Positions 12,750 through 25,025 of a DNA stretch of 64,000 bases are shown in pieces; position 1 is the first letter of the stretch, and every line of letters begins with the position of its first letter. Position numbers and translations under genes: made by a program. The stretch lies in the NCBI RefSeq assembly GCF_954871325.1, contig NC_088778.1, forward strand, positions 33,802,730 through 33,866,729, read 5' to 3'. The notes under the pieces are model-generated. The model saw only the letters and a program-made list of their open reading frames with translations, was not told the origin of the DNA and did not search any database. The stretch is from Gordionus sp. m RMFG-2023. Lineage: Eukaryota > Nematomorpha > Gordioida > Chordodea > Parachordodidae.

Positions 12750-12758
12750 TTTTATATA
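12750..12758 (-). promoter_or_regulatory. TATA box for the small Cys-rich gene
   Basis: TATATAAAA on the minus strand, 43 bp before the ATG at 12,707. That spacing would put transcription start roughly 10-20 bp before the ATG, giving a short 5' UTR. Confidence 0.5.
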
Positions 12759-12759
12759 G

Positions 12760-15037
12760 GGTGCTTCGCAAATTAGTTTAAAAAATGAAACTCTTTGGAG
12801 CCGGGGGTGTATAAAATATCAGCACAATCAAACAAAGACGTCTCTCTACTTCTTACAAACTAAAAAAAACAATTTAACAAATTTATAGTGGTTCACAAAT
12901 TAGTTAATACGCAAAAAAAATAAGAAAGAAAGAAAGAAAGCAAAAAGACCACAGGCAGTGCAATCGGAAAAATTGATATATTTTTTTTAAACATTATGTT
13001 CTACCAATCTTGTAATAAACATAAATAAGTTAGATTTTGCATTTCTACTATTCCTTTTTATAATTTAATAGATTAATTAATACCATCATTTAATAAAACT
13101 GCTTTTATTTAGACAAATGAGAGAGCAGTGTTGAGTAAACGAAAGATTTTTAAAAAAAAACTATAAAGGTTACAAAGTATATTGAAACAAGCTCATCCGA
13201 TGATGCTGTAATAACGCTCATATGCCCAGGAAAGGACAATGGAGTTAAATAATTCGTATCAAATCTAGATCCAAATGCCGGCACAGTTTTTCAGACTTGA
13301 CCCAATTAAGCCTTTTTAGACTTTTTTTTTGAAATTTATAGGTGTAAGGAGTATCGATATACCGATACTCTGTGGACTCTCACGTACATGAAATTCAGAG
13401 AATTCTATGACACCTAGAAGTTGTAACTGCGTACATAAATTTAGAGAAAGCTGTCCAAGATATTGCGGACAAAATAAAGGAAAAATATTCATTTTTACAC
13501 GGTTTTAGGCTTAAAAGACAATTTTTTTTTACCTATTAAAAATAATTTTTCTTAAAAGGGCAAAAATAATTGGGTTCATATGACAAAGATCTGTTAAAAG
13601 GCTAAAAAGGGATTTTTATGGAGATTTGAAAAGTGGAATTGTTTGGTGACTTATAGATTATTTAGGGTTAGTTACAAGATCCATCATAATTTTTTTTCCT
13701 AACAGAAATCCAGAAATTCCATACCCTTTGTAGAAATGTGAGCTACATATTAATATTTTTCAAAACATTGTTAATTTTTCGATTTTACCATTGGGAATAG
13801 ATAATGTTGCTAATAAGAATATAATTAAATAAGAAGTTAGCATATATTTTTTTTCAATTTAGCGATGATAATAATCAAAAAAATTTTTTAAATGAAATAT
13901 ATCATATAGAATTTTGCTTTTATATATTTATAAAAAATATTATTAAATTTATTTTTTATATAAAGAAAATTTTATCGATAAATTCAAAACTTTCATAAAA
14001 ATCAAAAATAAATTTTGACATGTTTTGAAATTCGATACAAAAATTGTCACATTTCAGTATTTTCAATAAAAAGTTTCCTAAATTTGCAAATTTTATTTCT
14101 TCAAATTTTGGACATACCTTTATATCATAATATATTATGGATAAAGAAATTTACAAAAAGTGTTTTCATTTATCAATTTTGAATATTATATAAAATTAGT
14201 AATGATTAATAAGAATTAATATGTAAACATAAACGATTATAAGAGCTGAAAATATTTTAGTAAATTATAATAACCTTGAAAATATATGTAACTATTAAAA
14301 ACAATTCTAAAAAACCTCTTAGCAAATTTATATCACCTTGAAATTTGTTGTTGTTGTTATCAAAATAATTGGTAATCTAATATTTATTTAAGGTTGATTT
14401 TAATTAATTAAAAATGTTTATATTTTTATTATTCTTTATAATATATATATCATGAGAGCTTACCGGAATCAATAAGAGTTAACAGATACACTATTTCCCG
14501 ATACAATAAATTCTATAAAAATATCTTCTTAGCCTTAGTAAATCCTATCTTTTATCCTTGGAGAGATACCCAACTCTTTCAAAATAATGATATATTAAGC
14601 CGACATAAATTGTTGGAAGCTTTGCCTAGTAAAAAAAAAATCTAGGGAATCTCTTAACAAATAACAAACTAAGAGTTACTCTTTGGCATAGATTCGGGCT
14701 GTGATATAGTCCAACCTCCATAGTTGCCATAATGATAACTCACCAGTTAAATAAAGAAAGACATGAGTTAAATTTTAAGAGCCGGGAACATCATCAGCCC
14801 CAATCGTCAATAAAATATAAGTACTCAGTCTCTTTTAACAAAAAAATATACAAATTCCTAATATTTTAGGAAACCTCGAAACCTTTTATCAACTATCCCC
14901 GGTGACTCTGGGTAAATTTATCATCTGGGATTATACCGTCACCAAATATAATTAACGCGCGTTTTAAGGGACTCAATTATGATTTTCATAATCGTATATA
15001 CCTCCTCCTCCTCCCCCCCCCCCCCATTTAATTTTAG
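12760..15037. other. AT-rich intergenic DNA
   Basis: No gene supportable. A small AAAG run sits near 12,921-12,940. Positions 14,600-14,960 are somewhat less AT-rich but no frame or terminal repeat stands out. A C-rich run precedes the MITE at 15,038. Confidence 0.6.
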
Positions 15038-15193
15038 CAGAGTTGTTAAAAGATACTTTTTAAATGGATCTAGATACAGATACATCGTCTAAAGCAATAT
15101 CTAGATACAGATATTTTAATCAAAAATCTATCTAGATACAGATACTACATTTTTATATCTAAATACTTGGATCTAGATACTTTAACAACTCTG
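15038..15193 (+). mobile_element. MITE-A copy with near-perfect TSD
   Basis: Starts CAGAGTTGTTAAAAG and ends TTTAACAACTCTG. The flanks AATTTTAG and AATTTTAT match at 7 of 8. The interior is ATCTAGATACAGATA-type repeats. Confidence 0.9.
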
Positions 15194-15380
15194 AATTTTA
15201 TATTGTATTTTTGTATCGTTTTTTATATTATATAGTTCTATAATTATAGTTTTTTTATTGTAATATATATATTTGAATAAAGATGCTACTAAAAAAAAAA
15301 GTTGCCAGATATTTTTATCAATATATTTTTTTAAACAATTCTACTTATTTAATAATTTTTAAAAATTGATTAGATTTGTG

Positions 15381-15523
15381 CAGAGTTGTTAAAAAATAGA
15401 TACATTGTCTAAAATAATATCTAGATACAGATATTTTAATCAAAAAATCTATCTAGATATAAATACCACATTTTTATATCTAGATACAGGATCTACTTGT
15501 ATTTAGATCCTCTAACAACTCTG
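15381..15523 (+). mobile_element. MITE-A copy, perfect TSD
   Basis: 143 bp with family termini and the perfect flanking duplication GATTTGTG (15,373-15,380 and 15,524-15,531). It is slightly shorter than other copies because of a small deletion near the left end. It lies only 188 bp from the copy at 15,038. Confidence 0.92.
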
Positions 15524-15870
15524 GATTTGTGTTTATAAAATTTCGACTATCAATTATAGTAAGAGTGTAAACCAACAAACAAAACATTTTATCAAGGTAA
15601 CTTTATAAATTATCATATTTTTTACTAAAGTATATTTTGAAATCTAATTTATAAATTAATCATTTTTTATAACCTATATTTTTATTTAAAAAAATATTTT
15701 TTTTTATAAAACTGTCATAAAAACCAAATTCTTTTCCAAAAAAAAAATGTTTTTCATAAATTTCCTAAAAAAAAATATTCTGACCTCTTATCTCATTAAT
15801 ATTCTTGGCAACTTTATATTTCATTGGTCAATATTTAATTTTTTTTTTATATATATATATATAAACAGGT

Positions 15871-16065
15871 TTATATAAAGAATGTGTCTAGAAGTTTTTT
15901 TAAATTAGTAGTTTTTTTTAATGCTATGGGCCTACCACTATTTAACTTAATAGCCCAAAATAAATAAGATATGACGATCAATATCAGCAAAAACAGCAAC
16001 AATGAAAGATATTCATTACGGTGAGATGAGTGATACGTTTTACGCGTTATTAAGCGCCTAATCAT
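15871..16065 (-). CDS. Possible 64-residue single-pass membrane protein
   Basis: Open frame from ATG at 16,065 with a basic, Ser/His-rich start, then a clear hydrophobic segment (LSLLLFLLILIVISYLFWAI, about residues 21-40) and a basic tail with GRPIALKK. A TATATATAAA box sits at 16,086-16,095, about 21-30 bp upstream of the ATG, unusually close. Codon composition is less monotonous than the shadow frames nearby. No homologue is recognised. A short AT-rich frame with a hydrophobic run can arise by chance. Confidence 0.3.
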   Translation of the reverse strand: MIRRLITRKTYHSSHRNEYLSLLLFLLILIVISYLFWAIKLNSGRPIALKKTTNLKKLLDTFFI

Positions 16066-16785
16066 TGCGTCATATACATGGCAGATTTATATATACAACA
16101 GAGTAAACGCTTAGATTTCTCGTGAAAACCCATCAGACTGGGAATAAAAGATGAAAAATAATTAAGAGGACCATCCACGTTTTTTGGGCAGGCCACAGTT
16201 ACTTGTGCCCGCCAAGAAGCAAAGTCACTTACTTAAATGCTCACGGGAAATAAGGGGAGGGGTAAAAAGGCCATGCCCAATTAAATAAAACTTTATTATG
16301 GAAGGGTTTACTTTTATTTAGCATTGTGAGAACCTAGAAACAAACTTAAGAATTCACACCTTGAAGATAATCAAATAATCCATTCCATATTCAATACCCA
16401 TACAGTGAAGTGAAACGAGTTATTATTAATATTATTTTTTTAAATATACAATAATAAGGTGTAAAATATTATTTAATACATATTTGTCATTAAATATGGA
16501 CACAAAAAAAATAAAGATTAAACGTAATTCATGTTTAAATGATAAGGTGAAATTATTATGTTGTAAATTCATAATTTGTGACGAAAAATAGCAATATATT
16601 TTTGAAGTTGCCTATCAATTATTATTTCTTTTAGTTTAATTACTTAGATAATTTTTTTTTAAGTAAATTATAATTTTTAAAAATTAAAATTAAGTCAAAG
16701 TTGTTTTTTTTTTTTAATTTTTGAGGTTAAGTTTTATTATATTATTTTTTTGTATATAAAGTGTAAATTGGAGATTTTATAAGGT

Positions 16786-16915
16786 CCGTGAAGTTGGCCC
16801 CCCCTCACTTTTGGATTTTTAATAGTTTATCAGTTGGACTGATTTGTACCGTTATCAGTTCGGTTTCTAAGATATTCAAATCAAAGAACAAAATAGGGGA
16901 CCAACTTAACGACAG
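16786..16915 (+). mobile_element. Short inverted-repeat element (MITE-D)
   Basis: Left end CCGTGAAGTTGGCCCC and right end whose reverse complement is TCGTTAAGTTGGTCCCC. A related inverted pair (CGTGAAGTTGGC facing GCCAACTTCACG) occurs at 29,772-29,935. Ends are C-rich here. No target duplication was identified. Confidence 0.45.
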
Positions 16916-17379
16916 CCCCCCCCCTCAACTTTTGAATTTAAAAAATAAAAAGTGTATAGGTCGATAATGTACCGTTTTCAGTTTGATTTTTACCATTACC
17001 GTTTTCCAGTTATTGACCGTTAAAAATATGGCGCCAAAAATTAAAAAAAAACACTCAAAAATTTATTTTTTTAAAAAAAAAAAAATTTCTTAACGTACAA
17101 ACGAACGATTTTTTTAAATTTCTTAACGTACAGAGAATTAATTTTTCTCTCTCTTCCTAATAAGGCCTCAAATTAAGTTTTATCTAAAAATATACACACA
17201 TTTGTAAATCGGCCTACCAACATAATAATTTATTTCAATCTAATTTTTTTTTGGTATTTCTAAGCCCTAAAGAGTAAGTGGTCTCGATTAAAAAATTCTA
17301 ACCCTAAGCTGAGTTGCTTGCAGGATTTTACTAATCTAACCATAGAAAATGCCATGTTTTTATTTTTTTGATTGAACTA

Positions 17380-17579
17380 TTTGGAATAACATTATTCGTC
17401 TGAACCCCGGGTCTTGACTCCGGGTTTAAACCGGATCTCGATCCCGAGTCTGAACCCCGGGTCTGGACTCTGGGAATCCTGGGTCTGTGCTTGAGGTTCG
17501 TGCTCAGAGCTGCTTTAGTCAATTTTTAGACCCAAACACCGGGTCTGGGTTTTACAAAACCAACCAATTAACAACACTA
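17380..17579 (+). mobile_element. hAT-like element fragment with GC-rich subterminal repeats
   Basis: Repeated CCCGGGTCT-GACTC-type motifs (17,405-17,510) are followed by a terminus ending AACAACACTA at 17,579, the same end type as the MITE-B and MITE-F families. No left terminus is visible, so it is either truncated or has a very diverged start. The 63-codon frame across it is a by-product of the repeats. Confidence 0.5.
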
Positions 17580-17890
17580 GGTAATGGAATAATGTGTGGT
17601 GTGAAAAGTATTTGGAAGAGTAGCTAATTTTTTTTTAAAAAAATTTAAATATGAATTTTAAAACAAAAAAAAAATAAGAAAAGTTTTCAAAAATAATTAA
17701 GAAGTGTGGAGAAATATATCATTTTTTCTATAAAATCACATTTTGTAATTATATACCTTCTCAGAGCCCGATCAAATAAGTTACAAATTTATTAATTAAT
17801 ATTACCAAATTGTATATGTTCCAAGATACTTTGCTAAAATTATAACTAAATTTAGCGAATCTATTAATCGGAATTATTTATAATTTCCAA

Positions 17891-18022
17891 TTACAAAAAT
17901 ATGATATTTATTATGAATAATCTCCGTTACAAAAATATGATATCTATTACAAATAATCTCCGTCACAAAAATATGATATCTATTATAAATAATCTCCGTT
18001 ACAAAATATGATAGTTTTTCCT
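17891..18022 (+). repeat. 36-bp minisatellite, about 3.5 copies
   Basis: Unit TTACAAAAATATGATAT plus a CTATTA-AAATAATCTCCG half, starting at 17,891, 17,927, 17,963 and 17,999. Copies differ by one to three bases. Confidence 0.9.
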
Positions 18023-19003
18023 ATCATCTTAATGTATTAAAAAAGGAGGATCTCAACCCAATGTTAATATTTTGCCAAACTAGAATAGCCCAGATTTAGA
18101 TGCAAATATTTTGCGCCTGCGCCATCATGTATTATAATCACATGAAAAATATATTCAATCTTATGGAAATCGCTTAGCCCAGCTGATATTTTAATAAATT
18201 TTTGGCAATTTATCACCATTTCCAAAGCTATAAATGATTATCATTACAATCAAAAGACATTTTGATACCCTATTAGATTTTATCTTTCTACGGTCCTTCC
18301 CCAAACCAAGTTCAACCGGTTATGATTAAGAGTAAATACTTTCAGTTAAAATCGATTTTATTTGATATCCATATCGATACTTTGTGTCAATTAAAGATAA
18401 CGTTAAACTAAATAAAAAAAATAACAATTAAAATTTAGAAAATACATGAAGGTATTTACTCTAAGCTGGTGACAAATGTCGAGTTATGGCATTTAGACGT
18501 GAGTTCGACTCCAAACCCCAACTTGTTACCACTCGTCACAAAATATGTCACGAAATAATATGGAACAACAAAAAATTTTGTAACGAAAATGACAATCTTG
18601 GTGACAAGCTTTTTTATTATATAAAAGAAATCTAAATTATTATTTATGTAACACTTCTGCGCAACGAATTTCTGAGATGGAACTTAAAAATTAATAAATA
18701 TATAAAAAATCATGTTTGTAGATGTTTAACTACGAAGGTCAGATATAGATACTATCGTAATTTATGAGAGACATCAAGCATATAATAAATTTTAATAAAA
18801 TTAACGAAGAAACAAGCACATTTTTAATAAAATCGTGTTCATAATTTTGTTAATTAAAATGTTAATTCCATTTTATTTAGAAAAAAAACTTTTTCGCGTT
18901 TCACAAATAAATTTTCCAGGTTCCGAGATAAACAAAAAATACGAAAAAATTTCATTATATATTTTAGTCACAAATAGTTTAATAACTTTTTTTTAGAGAA
19001 ATC
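18023..19003. other. Upstream region of the first serpin copy
   Basis: No gene. A B-box-like GAGTTCGACTCC lies near 18,502 without a convincing A box. No clear TATA box was assigned to the serpin. Confidence 0.4.
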
Positions 19004-21889
19004 ATGTTAATAGCATTCTTAGTTATCCTTGAGGTGTTCCTATTTTGCGCCTCAATTTTCCGCTGTAGATAGTACTTTGGAAACGACACAACTAGGAGAG
19101 CTTAACCAAAAATTTACTTTTGAATTTCTAAAATCTCTTCAAGACCAAAATGCTGGCCACAAAAATGATATTCCTATAACGAATCAAAAGAATGTGATAT
19201 TTTCACCTTTTAACATTGGTCGTGCACTGACAGTTTTAATGTTGGTGGTTGGAGGCCAAACGTTTACTGAGTTGTATAACACTCTACATTATGGAGACAT
19301 ACTTCAGGAATCCTCTGGAATAACTGCTAAAAATCAGGAAATTCTACATTCCGCTGTCCACAAAGTTACTCAAACTCTCAAAAGCTACGAAAACGTAACC
19401 ATAGAGATATCTAACGGAATATATCCGGATGAAAAATTTAAAGTTGATCCAATATTTGTTCAAAAAGTGTCTAAATACTATGAAACGCGTGTGCGAACTC
19501 TAAATTACGAATCTCAAGCTGATGCAGCTGTTGTGACAATCAATTCTGATGTTTCCAAGTTTAATCAAGAATTTATTACCTCCTGGATCTCTTGATTCAG
19601 GCACGAAAGTTGTCTTGGTTGATACTATCTACTTTAAAAGTAATTGGGGAATTCCTTTTAAACCAAAGTGAGTTGAGTTTCTAAACATGATGTTCCAATT
19701 GAATTTTTTTTTTTAATTTTCAAATATATTTTAAAATATTGTGAGGGATAATTTACAGTTTTATGTAAATTTTTAGATTCCAAATTTATGCATATTCAAA
19801 GTTGGACAAACAAATTTCTTGTAAAAAAAATCATGTATTTTAAACTTTGCAAACATTTTAATCTAATTTGACTCAAATTTTGTAATAGCAATCGATTAGC
19901 TTATATTTGTTATTCTTTTATTGAAATGCAATCCCTATCTTTTGTAGATTTGCCAATGTAGTAAATTTATCAGTGAACCATATTAAATGAAGCGAATCAT
20001 TTCGACTATTTTATAAAAAGGTTGTTTGGTACGTGACAGGTTAGCCATCTTATCCTCATCTGTTGTCCTGGAATTGTTTCTTTGTTTAAACATTTCAAGC
20101 TGAAGTTCTTCTTGGATAACTATGTCACTGAAGTTTGCGAAGAAATGTAAGTTTCTTGGGAATACATGACGAATCTCGTTCCATGAGTGTCAGGTTGGTC
20201 TCTTAGTATCTCAATACGAGTATTTCAACAGAATATAATTTTTTATAATACTTGATGTGCGTGGAGGGTCTACCACCGCCATATAGTTTTCCATCCGATA
20301 GCATCAATGTTTCCACTCAATCGATTCAAGTAGAGCAGTTTATGTCAGAAAATTGTCTTCAAAAAATCATTTCGGCTCCGACCTGTAATCATTTTGTTTC
20401 ATCGAAATGTCAATCAGAATCACATTTCATTCTAAATCTCACACCTTTCACTTATTAATTTGTAATTTTCATATCTTGTCTTAAGATTTTATTTAAATTC
20501 AAGCCATTTTTATTAAAAACAGTTTTTCTTTATATAAATTTTCAATTTTAATTTAAATTGTAAAAATTTAAATTTAGAGAAACTATATATAAAAACAAAT
20601 ATTTTACATTTTGGAAAAGTTTGAAATTTTGTTGAATCTATATATGAAGATAACTATAAGAAACTCTTGATTAAATTTGAGATTTAAATTTAAGAAAACA
20701 TTGATAATATATTCCTATCTCAATCTTAAAAGTTTTATTGATATTAAATTTTACAAACGTATTTTTGATGATGATTGAGAAAATCAAATTAATTAAATAT
20801 ATTAATAATTATTTAATGTTGGTGTTTATATTGTTTTCATAAAATAATTCATTTTTTTTAAAAAAAATAGGCTGAATTTACTATCTACATATAAATATTG
20901 TTTTATATCTATATACAAATATACTAAATTTTCTTATATAGACTCACTTCTGTAAAGACTTTCACGAGAGATGACGGAAACCTCGAAGAGGTAAAAATGA
21001 TGTTCGGTGCTAATGAGGCTCAATATGGTGAAACGCAACTAAAGAAAATTGGAAGCAAACCAAGTTCCATCCCGGATCAAAAGATCAAAATTCTCGGAAT
21101 TCAATATGCCAATCCCAATTTGGCCATGTTCTTTGTGCTTCCCGAACAGAAAGGATTGCCAAATTTGATCAAAGTGCTGCTGTCTTTTAAAACCTTAGCT
21201 ACACTAATAAAAACGGCGAAGGAAACCTTGGTAGATATTACTTTGCCAATATTTAAAACGAGCTACGATGTCAGTCTTCCTGAGACCCTAAAGAACCTGG
21301 GTCTTAGAAATATATTCGAGTAAATATATATATATAACATTTCGATCTCTTACACTGCTTTATAATTAGATAATAGAAATAATTAAACGAAAAGTATTTA
21401 TTCGTTAAAAAAAATTATATCAGCTTGGACCGGACCGGCCCGGCCCGGGTTTTATATTTTCGGGCCCAGCCATGCCCGGATACCGGCCCGGCATATTTAA
21501 AAAAATTAACATAGGCAGGGCTTGCAGGTCACTGATTAGAATATAAGATTTAATTGATGATAAATGTCAGTTTTCTATAATGATTTTAAAAAAATTATTT
21601 ACTTCTTCAATTTATTTGTTATATGATAATTAGAGGATCAGCTGATTTTTCCGGCTTAACAAAATCCGATAAATCTTCCGGATTGTGCATTAGCGAAATA
21701 TTACACAAGGCGGTTATTGAAGTTAACGAAAAAGGGACAGAGGCGGCAGCTGCCACTGGTGTGGTTATGGTAAAGTTATCTTTACCTATCACTAAAAGTT
21801 TTACGGCAAATAGACCCTTCCTCTATTTTATAGAAGATCTTACAAATGGAAATATCTTGTTTATCGGAACTTATATAAAGGGTCAATGA
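19004..21889 (+). pseudogene. Serpin copy 1 (three exons), frame-damaged
   Basis: Serine protease inhibitor of the serpin fold. Predicted exons: 19,004-19,667, 20,942-21,319 and 21,634-21,889, with good donors (AAA|GTGAGT, CGA|GTAAAT) and TATATAG and AATTAG acceptors. Phases join cleanly at both introns. Exon 1 starts with a signal-peptide-like MLIAFLVILEVFLFCASIF, then FSPFNIGRALTVLML (helix B region). Exon 2 carries NLAMFFVLPE and DITLPIFKTSYDV. Exon 3 carries ADFSGLT, the hinge GTEAAAATG, and the family end [19 protein letters not shown]. By alignment to alpha-1-antitrypsin numbering the reactive-centre P1-P1' is Leu-Ser, implying an inhibitory chymotrypsin/elastase-type target. Two problems: the signal peptide is one frame out of register with the body near 19,040-19,065, and an 11-bp deletion near 19,560-19,590 (compared with copy 2) shifts the end of exon 1. 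AATAAA at 22,021. An older pseudogene or a damaged allele. Confidence 0.85.
21422..21540 (+). mobile_element. GC-rich hAT-like fragment inside serpin intron 2
   Basis: CCGGACCGGCCCGGCCCGGG and similar motifs in otherwise AT-rich intron sequence, ending with GCAGGTCACTGAT, which parallels GCGGGTTACTGAT at 59,605. It is a fragment of the same family as the block at 59,465-59,770. Confidence 0.5.
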
Positions 21890-22026
21890 TGGATGAAATA
21901 GCTCGCCAAAAAACTAATCTATTAAATTTATTTGGACTCTATTTTAAAACATCGCTTACTTTTGTCAAACAAGAAAGTTTTACTTTTTAAATATAAATTT
22001 ATATATGCACTATAATAGAGAATAAA

Positions 22027-22974
22027 GTTAATTTTCCTAAAATAATAATATTTCCTTTGGTTTTTTTTTACTCCTAGAAAAATATATTAAATATACATAC
22101 ATTTTTTAAAATATTATTTATTTTTTAAATATTATATTCTTTTTAAATCATAAAATTTAACAATGCGGCATTTTTTCTTCTTCTCCAAATGAGATATCTT
22201 TTAGTGTTATTAAAAGATACTTTTGAAGAAGCATAACTAGTTATTAGTTATAGTCATATTTCAAAAGTAACTAGTTACATTTGAAGTTACTTTATGGTTC
22301 TTATGAAATTTAAAAATGATAAATTTAAATTCTAAAAATGGGTATCAAATTATGAATTTGTAGTAGTAATTAATGATATTACAAATACATTTTTTTTAAA
22401 TGTTAATTTATCAGCATCCAAGTCTATAGCTTATAATAGAACTGTAAATATTTGGAGTTTTTTTTTGTCAAGAAAATTGTGATAATAAGAATAATTAGGG
22501 AAAAGTTATTAGAAAATTTATTTCTTATTTAATTATATTATACGTATCCGATTGTATAATTTGGAAAACACATTAGATTATGTAATTTACCTATTTTTTT
22601 TTTAAAAGGCAAAAAATTCCTGGACATGAGAAACTAGGATAAAAGTACCTTAGATTCTTCTATTTTCAAAAAAAAAATTTAATTAGCCTATAAGAGAAAA
22701 GGGTATTTGATTAATCTCTTGTTGAAGGAATTGGTACATTGATGATATTTGCATTATTATATTTTGTTTCTCTTTCCTAGTCTTTGTCTCTTTAGTATTT
22801 TATACAAAAATTATTTAATTCTTAGACATCTAATTTAGTAAAATTTTAAAACAAAAATTCATTTATTACTTTAAGAAATTCCTGAGTATAAATATTTCCA
22901 GCAACTTGAGGGCAAAAAGAATATGGAAAATATTGTACTAAATTTGTAAAGAAATATAATATTAATAAATATTT
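22027..22974. other. AT-rich spacer between the serpins
   Basis: No gene or recognisable element seen. Confidence 0.6.
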
Positions 22975-23150
<176 letters not shown>

Positions 23151-23329
23151 AAACCCAGCAATGTAACAATTTGGACGGGAAATTGTATCATTTGTTGCAT
23201 ATCCTTTTGTTAACAGAATCAAACATTTAAATTAAAAAAATTTTAAATTATTTAATTTAATTATTTGAAATATATTATTTAGATTTATACATGCACATTT
23301 TTTTAAAATTAATATTTTATAAAGTATTG

Positions 23330-24165
23330 ATTCTGAGGGTCCTAAAGGCTTCCAGAGAAGATGAAAGGGGAAGATGGGCGTAAAAGTCTAATAAGATGTG
23401 TTATTTTTCAACTGTACCATCTACTTATTATATATAACATATGTTCAATAATCAACTATATTACTCATTTTTTTTAAATTTAATTTGCTATACATCTTCC
23501 TAAGAAAATTTCTAAGATCCAAAACCAGTATACGAAATTACTTTGTTATTAAAACTCTAAGAAGTATATTCAATGAAGACATCTTTTACTCATTTGTTTA
23601 ATATTTATTAGATAATAAAGAAGAGAAGAGGCATTGATTTTAAGGATAAAATAGGAAGTAATATTAATGTTGATGATATATTTTAGACAAGGGGAAAATG
23701 AGGCGATAGAAAGAGTTGATTCGCTAAACCAAAGTGAATAGTTCAAACTAGGCTCTAAGAATATGAATAAGTAATTGTAATTCTGAGATATATTATGAAT
23801 AGGTAATTGTAATTCTGAAATTTATTATGAACATAGAAAAAATTTAATCTTATAATATAAGATATTTTATTTTAGAAAATAATAGAAGCTACACGTGAAC
23901 GTACAATACGACCCAAGATAACTCTTATGGTATCAAATTTTCTACTGTAATTAGTGATAAAATTATATATAGGTATGGGTTCCCGATAATAAAGGAATAA
24001 TAAATTAATTAATAGTTATGTTGCTTTTTTTTTATCTCGTGCTAAATAGTTTAAATCCTCTAAAATAATAAAGTTTAAAAAAATAATTATAAATTACGTT
24101 TTAAATTTTGATAAATTTCCATCCGCCAGATGGCGTTAGTCTAATATTTTTTTTTAAAAGTTATT
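23330..24165 (+). repeat. Long dispersed repeat, inverted partner of 36,180-37,035
   Basis: About 835 bp aligning nearly end to end with the reverse complement of 36,180-37,035. Both copies begin TTGATTCTGAGGGTCCTAAA and end around CCATCC-CCAGATGGCG. Within are AATAATAAATTAATTAATAG and GGTATGGGTTCCCGATAATA. It is non-coding. The partner begins some 20 bp after a Ty3/gypsy fragment, so a terminal-repeat origin is possible, but canonical TG/CA ends were not established. Confidence 0.75.
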
Positions 24166-25025
24166 TATATAATACCATAAGAAAATGAATCTAACTTCTA
24201 TTAATAGAGTAATATTTAAAGGATGACCAATCGTAAGTTCTTTCCGCCTTCTCTCTCTTCTCTTCTCTTTCTCATCTCTTCTCTTGTATGAATAATAAAT
24301 GACAAAATATCAAATTTTGAATATTAGTTCAAGAGTTTTGCATATTTCAATTTAAACCCGATAAAAAAATTGTAACATAGTTTACCCTAAATTTAGAATG
24401 TCAGTTACAGAAGCCAAATATGGCTAATACTAAACCATGTATTTTAGAATTTTAGTTTTAAAAAAAAATCAATAATCTATATTATTGATAATTAAGTCTT
24501 TATACAAAATGTACAAATTAATTATTTATATTGAATTATGTTGTGCTTGTGGGTTAAATATATACATTAGGGATCTAGAAAATCCAGACTTTCAGCAAAT
24601 TCGTAGAAATTCCTGTCAAGTACAGCGCTCATCTTTTAAATCTAGAAAGGATGATATTTCTTGAATCATAAAGAGGGAGTTATTTCTGCAAAAAATTTTC
24701 ATTTATATAAAGTGGTACATTGACTTATTTTTCTTACAAATTATCAAAAAAAAAACGCAAAAATTATTAGCAGAATCGCCTGAATATCATTGGACGAATT
24801 TTTTTTTAAAAAAAAAATATATAATAAAATAATTTAAATAAATTAATAAATTTATAAATTTAGGTTGAAAACCAACGAGAATATTGCTCAGAATTTTAAA
24901 GGAAATTTTACTTAATTTTTTGACGAAGGGTAAATTTATATTTATATTTAAAATAAGCGAGGTGTTAGATCAAGCTTAAATGAATTTATAGATATTTTTT
25001 TTGACGAGCTATTTCATCCATCTAA
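24166..25025. other. Spacer downstream of serpin copy 2
   Basis: A pyrimidine tract of CTCT and TTCTC runs lies at 24,240-24,292. No gene otherwise. Confidence 0.6.

Noticed and set aside
17331-17522. 63-codon minus-strand frame rich in Arg/Ser/Gly
   Set aside because: It is produced by repeated CCCGGGTCT-type transposon motifs rather than by a gene.
18480-18520. tRNA or SINE-like B box GAGTTCGACTCC; similar boxes near 39,590-39,635 and, reversed, near 28,240-28,290
   Set aside because: No cloverleaf or correctly spaced A box could be drawn, and no family of copies with a shared tail was recognised. Too weak to call.
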